In this document: in pieces, positions 26,240 to 34,980 of the stretch
Layout: the number at the start of each line of letters is the position of its first letter
How positions within the stretch are numbered: position 1 is the stretch's first letter
Assembly (NCBI RefSeq): GCF_014287875.1
Contig: NZ_JACOPN010000005.1
Location: 1-64,000 of the forward strand
Reading direction: 5' to 3'
DNA: 64,000 nucleotides
From: Flintibacter faecis
GTDB taxonomy: Bacteria > Bacillota > Clostridia > Oscillospirales > Oscillospiraceae
Position numbers and translations under genes: made by a program
The notes under the pieces: generated by a model
Seen by the model: only the letters and a program-made list of their open reading frames with translations
Told to the model about the DNA's origin: nothing
Databases searched by the model: none

Positions 26240-26340
26240 CCGGAGCGACCCGCTTTTTTAGCAGTTGGACCTGGACCGCAGCCCGCCCTGCGGCCCGGCT
26301 CCAAGTGCTAAAGGGTCGGCGCGCTCCGGTGGACCACCGG
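26240..26340 (+). promoter_or_regulatory. Structured leader of pnp (candidate autoregulatory element)
   Basis: The 5' arm CCGGAGCG..ACCC..TTTAGCA (26240-26263) is complementary, with small bulges, to the 3' arm TGCTAAAGGGTCGG..CGCTCCGG (26306-26329), enclosing an inner hairpin CCGCAG/CTGCGG. The last bases of the 3' arm also form the perfect palindrome CCGGTGGACCACCGG (26326-26340), which directly precedes the AAAAGGAG ribosome-binding site. The two foldings exclude each other. PNPase autoregulation through a leader stem is known in Escherichia coli; a similar role here is inference. Confidence 0.55.
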
Positions 26341-26355
26341 AAAAGGAGTGTTTTT

Positions 26356-28506
26356 ATGTCGACTATTATCAAGCACAAGCAGTTCCCCAAGAACAAGAAG
26401 TGGACCATGGACCTGTGCGGCCGTCCCCTGACCATCGAGGTGGGCAAGGTGGCCGAGCTGGCCAACGCCGCCGCCATGGTCACCTATGGCGAGACCACCG
26501 TGATGGTGGCCGTCACCGTGGCCCCCCGTCCCCGTGACGGCGTGGACTTCTTCCCCCTGTCCGTGGACTTCGAGGAGAAGCTGTACGCCGTGGGCCGCAT
26601 CCCCGGCTCCTTCATGCGCCGTGAGGGCCGCCCCTCTCTGCCCGCCGTGCTGGCCAGCCGCCTGATCGACCGGCCCATGCGCCCCCTGTTCCCCTATGAC
26701 TTCCGCAACGACGTGTGCATCACCTGCACCGTGATGAGCGTGGATCACGACTGCTCCCCCGAGGTGGCCGCCATGATCGGCGCTTCCGCCTGCGTCAGCT
26801 ATTCCGAGATCCCCTTCGCCGGCCCCATCGGCTGCCTGGAGGTGGGCTATGTGGACGGCCAGATCGTGCTCAACCCCAACCAGGAGCAGCGCAAGACCTC
26901 CCGCATGGATGTCACCGTGGCCGCTACCCGGGAGAAGGTGGTCATGATCGAGGCCGGTGCTGACGAGATCCCCGACGAGATCATGTACGCCGGCATCGTG
27001 AAGGCCCACGAGGAGATCCGCAAGCAGATCGACCTCATCGACCAGATCGTCGCCGAGATCGGCAAGCCCAAGATGGAGTACGAGCACGCCCAGTTCAATC
27101 AGGAGCTGTTCGACAAGATCACCACCGAGTTCATGGACGAGGCCAAGGCCGCCATGGACACCGACGACAAGAACGTGCGCGAGGAGCGCTGGAACGCCAT
27201 GATCGACCACTGGCACGAGAAGTATCTGGAGGAGTATCCCGATATGGATCAGTACCTGGAGGAGTTCACCTATAAGTTCCAGAAGAAGATCGTCAAGGCC
27301 TGGCTGCTGGAGGGTCACCGGGTAGACGGCCGTGCCAAGAACGAGATCCGTCCTCTGGCCGCCGAGGTTGGCGTGCTGCCCCGGGTCCACGGCTCCGGCC
27401 TGTTCACCCGCGGCCAGACCCAGGTCCTGTCCGTGGCTACCCTGAACACCCTGTCCGCCTGCCAGAAGCTGGACACCATCTGGGAAGAGGAAGAGAAGCG
27501 CTATATGCACCACTACAACTTCCCCCCCTACTCCGTGGGCGAGGCCAAGGCCCCCCGTTCCACCAACCGCCGTGAGTACGGCCACGGCGCTCTGGCCGAG
27601 CGGGCTCTGGTGCCCGTGCTGCCCAGCGTGGACGAGTTCCCCTACGCCATCCGCGTGGTCAGCGAGGTGCTGTCCTCCAACGGTTCCACCTCTCAGGGCT
27701 CCATCTGCGGCTCCACCCTGGCTCTGATGGACGCCGGCGTGCCCATCAAGGCCCCCGTGGCCGGCATCTCCTGCGGCCTGATCCAGGACGACGACGGCTC
27801 CTTCCAGACCTTCATCGACATCCAGGGCGTGGAGGACTTCCACGGCGAGATGGACTTTAAGGTGGCCGGCACCAAGTCCGGCATCACCGCCATCCAGATG
27901 GACCTGAAGAACGACGGTCTGACCCACGAGATCATCAAGGAGGCCCTGGAGATCACCCGGGATGCCCGCTTCGCCATCCTGGACGAGGTCATGCTGCCCT
28001 GCATCTCCGCCCCCCGGGCCGAGGTCAGCCGCTTCGCCCCCAAGATGATCACCATGAAGATCGAGCCCGACCGCATCCGTGAGGTCATCGGCAAGGGCGG
28101 CTCCGTCATCCAGAAGATCACCGCCGAGTCCGGCGCCCAGATCGACATCGAGGACGACGGCACCATCCACATCGCCTCCCCCGATGCCGCCAGCTGCGAC
28201 ACCGCCAAGAAGATGATCGAGACCATCGTCTTCGTCCCCGAGGTGGGCGGCCTGTACTACGGCAAGGTGGTCCGCATCCTTCAGTTCGGCGCCTTTGTGG
28301 AGCTGGCCCCCGGCAAGGACGGCATGGTCCACATCTCCAAGCTGGCTGACCGCCGGGTGGAGAAGGTGGAGGACGTGGTGAACATCGGCGACATGATCTG
28401 GGTCAAGGTCACCGACATCGATGACAAGGGCCGTGTCAACCTGTCCTACAAGGATGCCCTGAAAGAGATCAAGGCAAAGAAAGAGGCCGGCGAGCCCATC
28501 AAGTAA
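26356..28506 (+). CDS. pnp: Polyribonucleotide nucleotidyltransferase (PNPase)
   Basis: This 716-aa PNPase degrades RNA 3'-to-5' phosphorolytically. It has two RNase PH domains (about 10-140 and 310-520; the second contains the FFRRRGPTR-type region EYGHGALAERAL and SNGSTSQGSICGSTLALMDAGVP, quoted as part of the family core), an intervening alpha-helical domain, a KH domain (EVIGKGGSVIQKITAESGA, about 575-630) and a C-terminal S1 domain (YYGKVVRILQFGAFVEL). The start ATG follows AAAAGGAG. It trails rpsO and a structured leader. A terminator follows. Confidence 0.98.
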   Translation: MSTIIKHKQFPKNKKWTMDLCGRPLTIEVGKVAELANAAAMVTYGETTVMVAVTVAPRPRDGVDFFPLSVDFEEKLYAVGRIPGSFMRREGRPSLPAVLASRLIDRPMRPLFPYDFRNDVCITCTVMSVDHDCSPEVAAMIGASACVSYSEIPFAGPIGCLEVGYVDGQIVLNPNQEQRKTSRMDVTVAATREKVVMIEAGADEIPDEIMYAGIVKAHEEIRKQIDLIDQIVAEIGKPKMEYEHAQFNQELFDKITTEFMDEAKAAMDTDDKNVREERWNAMIDHWHEKYLEEYPDMDQYLEEFTYKFQKKIVKAWLLEGHRVDGRAKNEIRPLAAEVGVLPRVHGSGLFTRGQTQVLSVATLNTLSACQKLDTIWEEEEKRYMHHYNFPPYSVGEAKAPRSTNRREYGHGALAERALVPVLPSVDEFPYAIRVVSEVLSSNGSTSQGSICGSTLALMDAGVPIKAPVAGISCGLIQDDDGSFQTFIDIQGVEDFHGEMDFKVAGTKSGITAIQMDLKNDGLTHEIIKEALEITRDARFAILDEVMLPCISAPRAEVSRFAPKMITMKIEPDRIREVIGKGGSVIQKITAESGAQIDIEDDGTIHIASPDAASCDTAKKMIETIVFVPEVGGLYYGKVVRILQFGAFVELAPGKDGMVHISKLADRRVEKVEDVVNIGDMIWVKVTDIDDKGRVNLSYKDALKEIKAKKEAGEPIK

Positions 28507-28526
28507 GAGCTCCCCTTAGAGAAACC

Positions 28527-28562
28527 AAATCCCGGAAGAGCAGTGCTCTTCCGGGATTTTCA
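28527..28562 (+). terminator. pnp terminator (first of two near-identical hairpins)
   Basis: AAATCCCGGAAGAGC pairs with GCTCTTCCGGGATTT around AGT, followed by TTC. Almost the same hairpin recurs at 28724. Confidence 0.9.
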
Positions 28563-28723
28563 GCGTGTCGATAAACCCTTTTCTGTCATTCCGAGGAGCG
28601 CAGCGACGTGGGAATCCGTAACTCAAAAACCGAAAATATGCTGATAACCATGGCTTTTTGAAACGGATTGCCACGTCGGCCCGTTGGGCCTCCTCGCAAT
28701 GACAGGCTTTTTTGACAGTCTCC
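28562..28723. repeat. Opposed R3 repeats between two copies of one terminator
   Basis: CAGCGTGTCGATAAACCC plus an R3 copy in the TCATTCCGAGG form (28562-28625), then about 35 nt of unique DNA, then R3 in the opposite orientation (28659-28722) with the CTTTTTTGACAGTCTC tail. No gene. Confidence 0.8.
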
Positions 28724-28762
28724 AAATCCCGGAAGAGCTTCAACTGCTCTTCCGGGATTTTT
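28724..28762 (-). terminator. Terminator of the GH13 gene (second copy of the pnp-type hairpin)
   Basis: AAATCCCGGAAGAGC / GCTCTTCCGGGATTTTT with loop TTCAACT, 4 nt beyond the stop codon of the minus-strand glucosidase gene. It is symmetric and so bidirectional. Its stem is identical to that at 28527. Confidence 0.85.
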
Positions 28763-28765
28763 GCA

Positions 28766-30619
28766 TTATTTCATCAAAAGAACCGCCCCGCTGCGGGGGG
28801 GCAGGGTGATCTGGACCCCCGCGTCCTCCTCCAGGGGGGAGAGGGCGGGTGTGCCGGCCAAAGGACTGGCCGTTTTTCCCGGCAGGGGCAGGGTGACGGG
28901 GGCGTCCCCCGCATTGCAGACGCACAGGAGCTCCTCCCCGTCGTCCGCCCGGGCAAAGGCCAGCAGGGGGCCCTCCGCCGCCACATAGCGGATGGTGCCC
29001 CGGCGCAGGGCGGGGTGGTCCTTGCGCAGGGCACCCAGCTGCTTGAACCATCCCAGCAGCTCCCCGTCCTCCCGCCCCCAGGGGTAGGGGCGGCGGTTGA
29101 AGGGGTCCTCAAAGCCCTCCATGCCCGCCTCGTCCCCATAGTACACCGTGGGGGAGCCGGGGAAGCAGAACAGCAGCAGCGCCGCCGAGCGCAGGCGCTC
29201 CTTGGCCATGCGCAGGGCATCCCCCTCCAGCCGGAAGGAGGCCCGCCAGTCCCGGGACTGGTCCCGCCGCTCGCCTCCCGCCCCCAGCAGGGTGAGGATG
29301 CGGGGGGTGTCGTGGGTGCCCAGGGAGTTCATGGCGGAGTAGAAGGCGAAGGGGGGATAGTTCTCCCGGATGGTCTCCATGCTCTGGACAAAGTCCTCCG
29401 CCCTGCCCCCGGAGAAATAGCTCAAAATGGCGCTGCGCAGGGGATAGTTCATCAGCCCGTCGCAGTGGCCGCCCAGGATGTGCTTGCGCCGCACGCCATA
29501 GGCGACCTTGGTGGAGCCGTCCTCCCACACCTCGCCGATGACCACCGCCGAGGGCTTTTCCGCCCGGGCGGCGGCGTGGATGCCGGCCACAAAGTCGTCG
29601 GGCAGCTCGTCGGCCACGTCCAGCCGCCAGCCGTCCGCCCCCGCCCGCAGCCACCGGCGGACCACGCTGTCCTCGTCCCCGAAGATGAACCGGCGATAGC
29701 CGGGGTCGGACTCGTTCACGGCGGGCAGGGAATAGATGCCCCACCAGCTCTCATACCGGTCGGGCCAGTGGATGAACTGGAACCAGCTGCGATAGGGGGA
29801 GTCCCAGCTCTGGCAGGCTCCCACATCGGGATAGAAGCCGTCGCCGTTGAAATACCGGCTGACATAGCCCGTGTGGTTGAACACCCCGTCCAGCATCACC
29901 CGCATTCCCCGCCTGTGGGCCTCGTCACACAGGCGGGAGAAGTCCTGGTTGCAGCCCAGCATGGGGTCGATGCGGTCGTAGTCCGCCGTGCCGTAGCGGT
30001 GGTTCTCCGCCGCCTCGAAAATGGGGTTGAAGTACAGGGTCTCCACCCCCAGGTCCTTCAGATGGTCCAGCTTGCTGATGACCCCCCGAAAGTCCCCGCC
30101 GAAGAAGTCCCGGTTGCGGATCTCCCCGTGCTCGTCCGGGCGGTAGACCGGCTCGTCCGCCCAATCCTGATGGACGGTGCGTCCGCCCACCAGACCGGCG
30201 GGGTCGGGGATGCGGCTGCGGCAGAAGCGGTCCGGGAAGATCTGATAGGTCATCCCCTCGCCGAACCAGGTGGGGACGGCCTCCTCCCCCTGATAGACGG
30301 TGAGCTGATAGGGCCCCAGCTCCGCCCGGCGGCCGTCCAGCCCCTCCAGCACAAAGGAGTACCAGATCAGGCCCACATAGGTGCCCACGTCCAGCGTCCC
30401 CCGGAACTGGTCCACCCCCAGCCGGCTGTCCACCCAGGGGAGGGGGACGGTCTGCTCCTCGTTGTTCCGGCTCTCGAACCGGGCGGTGAGCCGTCCCCGG
30501 GAAAAGCCCCCCGCCCGGGGCGGGCGGAGGGTAAAGGACACCACAGTCCCCGAGGGGACTGCGCCATATGGGTTTTTGAAATTCAAGTCCCGGGGGTCAA
30601 AAATAACCGAATCGGTCAT
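28766..30619 (-). CDS. GH13 alpha-glucan hydrolase (neopullulanase/maltogenic amylase type)
   Basis: This 617-aa intracellular alpha-amylase-superfamily enzyme (no signal peptide) has an N-terminal beta-sandwich (1-125; CBM34-like), then the (beta/alpha)8 barrel. Catalytic motifs are visible: region I VMLDGVFNHTG, region II DGWRLDVADEL (nucleophile Asp), region III VVIGEVWED (acid/base Glu) and region IV LGTHDTPR. The N-terminal domain plus region patterns point to GH13_20 (neopullulanase/cyclomaltodextrinase), acting on maltodextrins or pullulan fragments, usually as a dimer. The start follows TTTGGAGAGATGCCCT. The upstream gene is a uridine-kinase-like protein; no transporter is adjacent. 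Confidence 0.9.
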   Translation of the reverse strand: MTDSVIFDPRDLNFKNPYGAVPSGTVVSFTLRPPRAGGFSRGRLTARFESRNNEEQTVPLPWVDSRLGVDQFRGTLDVGTYVGLIWYSFVLEGLDGRRAELGPYQLTVYQGEEAVPTWFGEGMTYQIFPDRFCRSRIPDPAGLVGGRTVHQDWADEPVYRPDEHGEIRNRDFFGGDFRGVISKLDHLKDLGVETLYFNPIFEAAENHRYGTADYDRIDPMLGCNQDFSRLCDEAHRRGMRVMLDGVFNHTGYVSRYFNGDGFYPDVGACQSWDSPYRSWFQFIHWPDRYESWWGIYSLPAVNESDPGYRRFIFGDEDSVVRRWLRAGADGWRLDVADELPDDFVAGIHAAARAEKPSAVVIGEVWEDGSTKVAYGVRRKHILGGHCDGLMNYPLRSAILSYFSGGRAEDFVQSMETIRENYPPFAFYSAMNSLGTHDTPRILTLLGAGGERRDQSRDWRASFRLEGDALRMAKERLRSAALLLFCFPGSPTVYYGDEAGMEGFEDPFNRRPYPWGREDGELLGWFKQLGALRKDHPALRRGTIRYVAAEGPLLAFARADDGEELLCVCNAGDAPVTLPLPGKTASPLAGTPALSPLEEDAGVQITLPPRSGAVLLMK

Positions 30620-30681
30620 AGGGCATCTCTCCAAAGTAGAATACGAGCCTTCCCCACGCAGGGGGGAAGGCAAATTTTGAT

Positions 30682-31620
30682 TCAATGATACTGATAACTC
30701 CCCCCGCCGATGAACTCCCGCAGCAGGGAGTCGGGGGCGACCAGCTTGGGGTCGATGGGCTCGAACCAGTGGAAGGCATCGATCAGCTCCAGCAGCTCGT
30801 CGTGGCGGGGGTTGTCTTGGGGCACCGAGCGCAGCAGGGGAGCGGCGTAGTTGGCCATCACGGACACCTCGTAGGGCAGGGAGGAGTCGAACACGATGTC
30901 CGCCCGGTTTTTATAGGGGGAGATGTACAGCTTCTCCCCCCGGCGCACGTTGGCCCACCGGGCCATGGTGTCGGCCACTCCGGTGCCCCGGAAGCTGTAG
31001 TCCCGCACCGCCCGGCGGACCAGGCGCATCCAGGTGCCCTTAAAGCGCAGGGCGGAGCCCTCGTTCACGTTGGACCGGGCGGAGATATACAGCTTGGCGG
31101 TCTCTGGGTGCCGCCCGGCGATGTCGTCGTTCAGGGCGTGGATGCCCTCGAAGATGACGATCTCGTTTTTCTCCAGCTTCAGGGGGGTGCCCAGGCTGTC
31201 GTTGCGCATCTGACGGGCAAACTCAAACCGGGGGATCAAGACGGGCTCCCGCCGGGACAGGGCGGCAAAGTGCCGGTCCAGCAGGTCCATGTCCAGGCAC
31301 AGGGGGGACTCGTAGTCCAGCTCCCCCTCCGGGGTGCGGGGGGCGGTTTTGGGGTCCACGTCCTTGAAATAGTTGTCCATGGCCACCGCATGGGAGTTCA
31401 CCCCCCGGCGGCGGAGCTCCTCGGCGATCTTCATGGCCGTGGTGGTCTTGCCCGAGCCGGAGGGGCCGGACAGCAGCACGATGGGGCTCTTGTCCAGATT
31501 GCCCAGAATGCGGTCCGCCGCCAGGGATACCCGCTGGGCATAGGACTGGTCGCACTCGGCCAAAAATTCCGCCACGTCGGTGCGGATGCTCCGGTTGATC
31601 TCCTGTAACTGATATGCCAT
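30682..31620 (-). CDS. Uridine kinase-like / phosphoribulokinase-family nucleoside kinase
   Basis: This 312-aa P-loop kinase has the Walker A motif LLSGPSGSGKTTTAMKIAEEL (residues 47-60 region, shown in part), then AVAMDNYFKDVDPKTAPRTPEGELDYESP, the Udk substrate-loop region, and VIFEGIHALND as the Walker B-like strand. It probably phosphorylates uridine/cytidine. It is longer than plain Udk (about 210 aa), with a C-terminal extension (about 210-312) like the kinase half of the clostridial 'nucleoside kinase' proteins that often carry an N-terminal TGS-like domain, which is absent here. AAGGAG lies nine bases before the start. It lies between hemZ and a GH13 gene on one strand. Confidence 0.85.
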   Translation of the reverse strand: MAYQLQEINRSIRTDVAEFLAECDQSYAQRVSLAADRILGNLDKSPIVLLSGPSGSGKTTTAMKIAEELRRRGVNSHAVAMDNYFKDVDPKTAPRTPEGELDYESPLCLDMDLLDRHFAALSRREPVLIPRFEFARQMRNDSLGTPLKLEKNEIVIFEGIHALNDDIAGRHPETAKLYISARSNVNEGSALRFKGTWMRLVRRAVRDYSFRGTGVADTMARWANVRRGEKLYISPYKNRADIVFDSSLPYEVSVMANYAAPLLRSVPQDNPRHDELLELIDAFHWFEPIDPKLVAPDSLLREFIGGGSYQYH

Positions 31621-31657
31621 GGTGAAAAACTCCTTTTTCAGGCAGGTCCTGCCGGGG

Positions 31658-33163
31658 TCAGCCGCCATAGAACGAGACGATCTCGTCTTTCTGGGCCAAA
31701 ATCTTGTCCCGGGCGGCCAGATAGTCGTGGGGATACTTGGGGTTGGGCAGACGGAGGATGCGCCCCGCCGCCGGGTCCACCAGCTTGGTCACGCCGCCGC
31801 CGCCGATGGACACCACCGTCTGCAGCTCCTCCATCATCACGATGTTATAAAGGCTCTCGGTCCCCGGCCTGGCCCAGCCCACATTTTCCAGCGAGCCGGA
31901 CATATATTTCTGCCGGTACAGGTAATAGGGGGCATAGCCCGCCCCCCGCAGAGCGTCCAGAGAGAAGTCCAGCATCCGGGCCACCTGGTCCCCGCCGGGG
32001 ATCACGTCCCGGCGCTCCATCAGGGTGGAGCCCTTTTTCAGGGCCAGGGTGTGGACGGTGACATTCTCCGGTCCCATGGCCAGCACCCCCTCCAGGCTGC
32101 GCTGAAACCCCTCAAAGCTGTCCCGGGGCAGTCCGGCGATCAGGTCCATGTTCACACAGGCAAACCCAACGTCACGGGCCAGGGCAAAGGCCGTTTGAAT
32201 ATCCCCCGCCCGGTGGCGGCGGCCAATGGCCTGGAGCACCTGGTCCTCCAGGGTCTGGGGGTTGATGGAGATGCGGCCGATGCTGTGGCGGGCCAACACC
32301 TCCAGCTTTTCCCGGGTGATGGTGTCCGGGCGGCCGGCCTCCACGGTGTACTCGATGCAGCTCTGCAGGGGCAGGGACTGCTCGCACCGGGCCAGCAGCC
32401 GGTCCAGCTGGTCAGCGGACAGGGTGGTGGGGGTGCCGCCCCCCATGTAGAAGGAGCGCACCGTCAGCCCCGCTGCGTTCAGCGCTCTGCCAGTAGCATC
32501 TACTTCTTCCAGCAAAAGCTGGAGATAGGGCTCCACCAGCTTCAGCGTCCGGCCCACGTCAGCGGAGACGAAGGAGCAATAGGCGCAGCGGGTGGGGCAG
32601 AAGGGGATGCCCACATAGACGGAGACCTGCTTTTCTCCCAGCTGCCTTTGGGCGGCCAGGGTGGCCCGGGCGCAGTCGGCGGCCAGGGCGGCCCGGACGG
32701 GGGAGACCCGATATTCCCTCTCCAGCTGGGCGATGGCCTCCGTCTCTGTAGCCCCGGCGAGCATGGCCCGGGTGGGCAGCTTCACCGGGCGCACCCCGGT
32801 GAGAGCCCCCCAGGGTGGTTCCTGGCCCAGCAGGGCGCACCCGGCCTGGTAAAAGGCCATTTTCAGGGCGTGCTGCACCACATGATAGACCTTCTCCGGG
32901 CTTTGGTCCAGGGCATCGGCGGGGAAATCGCTCTCCCCCCGGGCGGACTGTTCGCCACGAAAGACCTCCGCTGCAAGGCGGGCGGTCTCTCCCTCCACTG
33001 CCAGGGAAAAGACGGCGGCGTTGTCCCGATCCAGACTATGCCCGTTATCCTCGGGATATTCCGGCCGCTCCCCGGGAAACAGGGTGAGCATCATCTGCTC
33101 GGCGGCATAGTGATAGCGCTCCGGGCTCCAGTTTACGGTTCCCGGCTGCAAATATAGCTTCAA
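31658..33163 (-). CDS. hemZ: Coproporphyrinogen dehydrogenase HemZ (radical SAM)
   Basis: This 501-aa radical-SAM protein of the HemN/HemZ group has its 4Fe-4S/SAM cluster motif CPTRCAYCSF in the middle of the chain, followed by FYMGGGTPT and EAGRPDTITREKL. The N-terminal ~150 residues are the HemZ-specific extension. It oxidatively decarboxylates coproporphyrinogen III or acts in a related haem/radical-SAM role. The start is TTG with GAAGGTGA upstream; there is no ATG nearby. The order recJ-relA-dtd-MBL-hemZ is a conserved Clostridia block. The tandem 148-nt repeat array lies directly upstream. Confidence 0.92.
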   Translation of the reverse strand: MKLYLQPGTVNWSPERYHYAAEQMMLTLFPGERPEYPEDNGHSLDRDNAAVFSLAVEGETARLAAEVFRGEQSARGESDFPADALDQSPEKVYHVVQHALKMAFYQAGCALLGQEPPWGALTGVRPVKLPTRAMLAGATETEAIAQLEREYRVSPVRAALAADCARATLAAQRQLGEKQVSVYVGIPFCPTRCAYCSFVSADVGRTLKLVEPYLQLLLEEVDATGRALNAAGLTVRSFYMGGGTPTTLSADQLDRLLARCEQSLPLQSCIEYTVEAGRPDTITREKLEVLARHSIGRISINPQTLEDQVLQAIGRRHRAGDIQTAFALARDVGFACVNMDLIAGLPRDSFEGFQRSLEGVLAMGPENVTVHTLALKKGSTLMERRDVIPGGDQVARMLDFSLDALRGAGYAPYYLYRQKYMSGSLENVGWARPGTESLYNIVMMEELQTVVSIGGGGVTKLVDPAAGRILRLPNPKYPHDYLAARDKILAQKDEIVSFYGG

Positions 33164-33266
33164 TGGGTCACCTTCTTTGTGATTCGCAGCAGGCCCTCTC
33201 CGCCCAGTGTGCGCACTGGGCACCTCCCCCAAGGGGGGAGGCAGGGGAGACGGATTGCCACGTCGC
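33164..33266. repeat. R2-variant and R3 repeats upstream of hemZ
   Basis: An R2-like unit CCCTCTCCGCCCAGTGTGCG..CCCCCAAGGGGGGAGG (33196-33245) is followed by an R3 copy (33249-33290) that merges with the tandem array. Confidence 0.75.
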
Positions 33267-33799
33267 TGCGCTCCTCGCAATGACGGGGCAAAGAACTTGG
33301 CTCCCCCTATGGGGGAGCTGGCACGGCGTTAGCCGTGACTGAGAGGGCTGTCCCCAGCGGCCCGTGACCGTCAAAACAGGCATCGTCCGGGCGGATGAGG
33401 ACATCCGCCCCTACTGCGCTCCTCGCAATGACGGGGCAAAGAGCTTGGCTCCCCCTATGGGGGAGCTGGCACGGCGTTAGCCGTGACTGAGAGGGCTGTC
33501 CCCAGCGGCCCGTGACCGTCAAAACAGGCATCGTCCGGGCGGATGAGGACATCCGCCCCTACTGCGCTCCTCGCAATGACAGGGCAAAGAGCTTGGCTCC
33601 CCCTATGGGGGAGCTGGCACGGCGTTAGCCGTGACTGAGAGGGCTGTCCCCAGCGGCCCGTGACCGTCAAAACAGGCATCGTCCGGGCGGATGAGGACAT
33701 CCGCCCCTACTGCGCTCCTCGCAATGACAGGGCAAAGAGCTTGGCTCCCCCTATGGGGGAGCTGGCACGGCGTTAGCCGTGACTGAGAGGGCTGTCCCC
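33267..33799. repeat. Tandem array of a 148-nt composite repeat (3.6 copies)
   Basis: Units start at 33267, 33415, 33563 and 33711 (the last is cut at 33799), each 148 nt and nearly identical (differences such as AAGAACTTGG versus AAGAGCTTGG and GACGGGG versus GACAGGG). Each unit joins half an R3 (TGCGCTCCTCGCAATGAC), a complete R2 (GGCTCCCCCTATGGGGGAGCTGGCACGG in parts) and an R4 pair (AGCGGCCCGTGACCG.. and GGCGGATGAGGACATCCGCC). No gene is present. The array ends one base before the stop codon of the next gene. Confidence 0.95.
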
Positions 33800-33800
33800 G

Positions 33801-34415
33801 TCAGTGCATCATCGCTTCCCGCAGGAAGGGGTTGCTCCGCCGCTCCCGCTCCAGGGTGGAGGTCACGTCGTGGCCGGGGCAGACGTGGTAGTCCCCGGGC
33901 AGCTGCCCCAGCTTTTTCAGGGAGGTCATGATCTCCGCATAGCTGCCCCCCGCCAGGTCGGTGCGGCCGCAGGAGCCGGCGAACAGGGTGTCCCCGCAGA
34001 AGAGCACGTCCCCCACCTTCAAGGTGACGGAGCCCTTGGAGTGGCCGGGGGTGTGGAGCACCTGGATGGTCATATCCCCCAGGGCAAGGGTGTCCCCCTC
34101 GTCATAGAATTTCAGGCCGGGGATCTGCCCGGCCAGGGGGAACAGCTGGCTGCCCGCCCCGTTGGCATCGGCCCTGTGGATATAGATCTCCGCCTGGGGC
34201 AGGGCCTTGTGCAGCTGGGGCACGGCGGTGGTGTGGTCATAGTGGCCGTGGGTCAGCAGAATATACTTCACATCCACGCCGTCGTCCTCGATCACCTGAA
34301 GGATGCGCCCGGCCTCGTCACCGGGGTCGATGATGGCGGCCGCACGGGCCTTCTCGTCCTCCAGAATATAGCAGTTGGTCCCGATGGGACCCACCTGAAG
34401 CACCTTTACTTCCAT
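33801..34415 (-). CDS. MBL-fold hydrolase, glyoxalase II (YcbL) type
   Basis: This 204-aa protein is a compact glyoxalase-II-like metallo-hydrolase. It has GPIGTNCYILED at the N-terminus, metal ligands in LLTHGHYDHTTAV, HTPGHSKGSV, FCGDTLFAGSCGRTDL and the last His in PGHDVTSTLERER. The family hydrolyses thioesters such as hydroxyacyl-glutathione or, in organisms lacking glutathione, unknown acyl-thiols. It lies between hemZ and dtd in the conserved recJ-relA-dtd-MBL-hemZ series. The start ATG has GAGGAGGGTTTCCC upstream. The tandem repeat array abuts its 3' end with no terminator visible between. Confidence 0.9.
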   Translation of the reverse strand: MEVKVLQVGPIGTNCYILEDEKARAAAIIDPGDEAGRILQVIEDDGVDVKYILLTHGHYDHTTAVPQLHKALPQAEIYIHRADANGAGSQLFPLAGQIPGLKFYDEGDTLALGDMTIQVLHTPGHSKGSVTLKVGDVLFCGDTLFAGSCGRTDLAGGSYAEIMTSLKKLGQLPGDYHVCPGHDVTSTLERERRSNPFLREAMMH

Positions 34416-34436
34416 GGGAAACCCTCCTCTTGAATG

Positions 34437-34505
34437 AGTATGAAAGCCTTCCCCTGGGGGAAGGTGCCCCGAAGGGGCGGATGAGGGGAACGCCGAAGGG
34501 CTGTG
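34437..34505. repeat. R1 repeat between dtd and the MBL gene
   Basis: A single R1 copy (GCCTTCCCCTGGGGGAAGG..GGGGCGGATGAGGGG in parts, then AACGCCGAAGGGCT). It sits inside what is otherwise an operon gap. Confidence 0.8.
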
Positions 34506-34525
34506 GGCCCTTTCGTCACCCCTGT

Positions 34526-34960
34526 TTATAAATCAAACAAAATGGTCACCGGCCCGTCGTTCACCGACGACACCTGCATGTCCGCACCGAACTGGCCGTG
34601 CTCCACGGCAAAGCCCCTGGCCCGGCACTGGTCCAGAAAGCGCTCGTACAGGGGGATGGCCAGGTCGGGCTTGGCCGCCTTGGAAAAGCCGGGGCGGCGG
34701 GAGGAGGTGTCGGCATACAGGGTGAACTGGGACACCACCAGCAGCGCCCCGCCCACCTGAGACAGGTCCCGGTTCATCTTGCCGTTTTCGTCCTCGAACA
34801 CCCGCAGGTTGCAGACCTTTTCGGCCAGCTTGTCGCACACGGCCTGGGTGTCCTCCGGCCCCACCCCCAGCAGGACCAAAAAGCCCCGGTCAATGGCACC
34901 CACCGTCCGGCCCTCGATGGCCACGGCGGCGGAAGCTACTCTTGTCACAACAGCGCGCAT
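34526..34960 (-). CDS. dtd: D-aminoacyl-tRNA deacylase
   Basis: This 144-aa deacylase removes D-amino acids (and glycine mis-attached to tRNA-Ala) from tRNAs. It begins [21 protein letters not shown] and contains both catalytic/chirality motifs: SQFTLYAD (the SQxxLxx motif with the active Thr) and the cross-subunit NDGPVT near the C-terminus (the GP motif). It is a homodimer of normal family length. It lies 20 nt downstream of relA on the same strand with GAGAGGAGCGCTGAC upstream, and belongs to the recJ-relA-dtd operon. Confidence 0.97.
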   Translation of the reverse strand: MRAVVTRVASAAVAIEGRTVGAIDRGFLVLLGVGPEDTQAVCDKLAEKVCNLRVFEDENGKMNRDLSQVGGALLVVSQFTLYADTSSRRPGFSKAAKPDLAIPLYERFLDQCRARGFAVEHGQFGADMQVSSVNDGPVTILFDL

Positions 34961-34980
34961 GTCAGCGCTCCTCTCACTTC

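Noticed and set aside
33168..33700. Repeated identical ~80-aa reading frames across the 148-nt array
   Set aside because: The frames simply follow the tandem non-coding repeat (one per 148-nt unit), with palindromic sequence and no ribosome-binding site.
33267..33799. CRISPR array
   Set aside because: Units are contiguous with no unique spacers, and the unit is far too long (148 nt). No cas gene is nearby. The same holds for the 79-80-nt array at 60704-61140.
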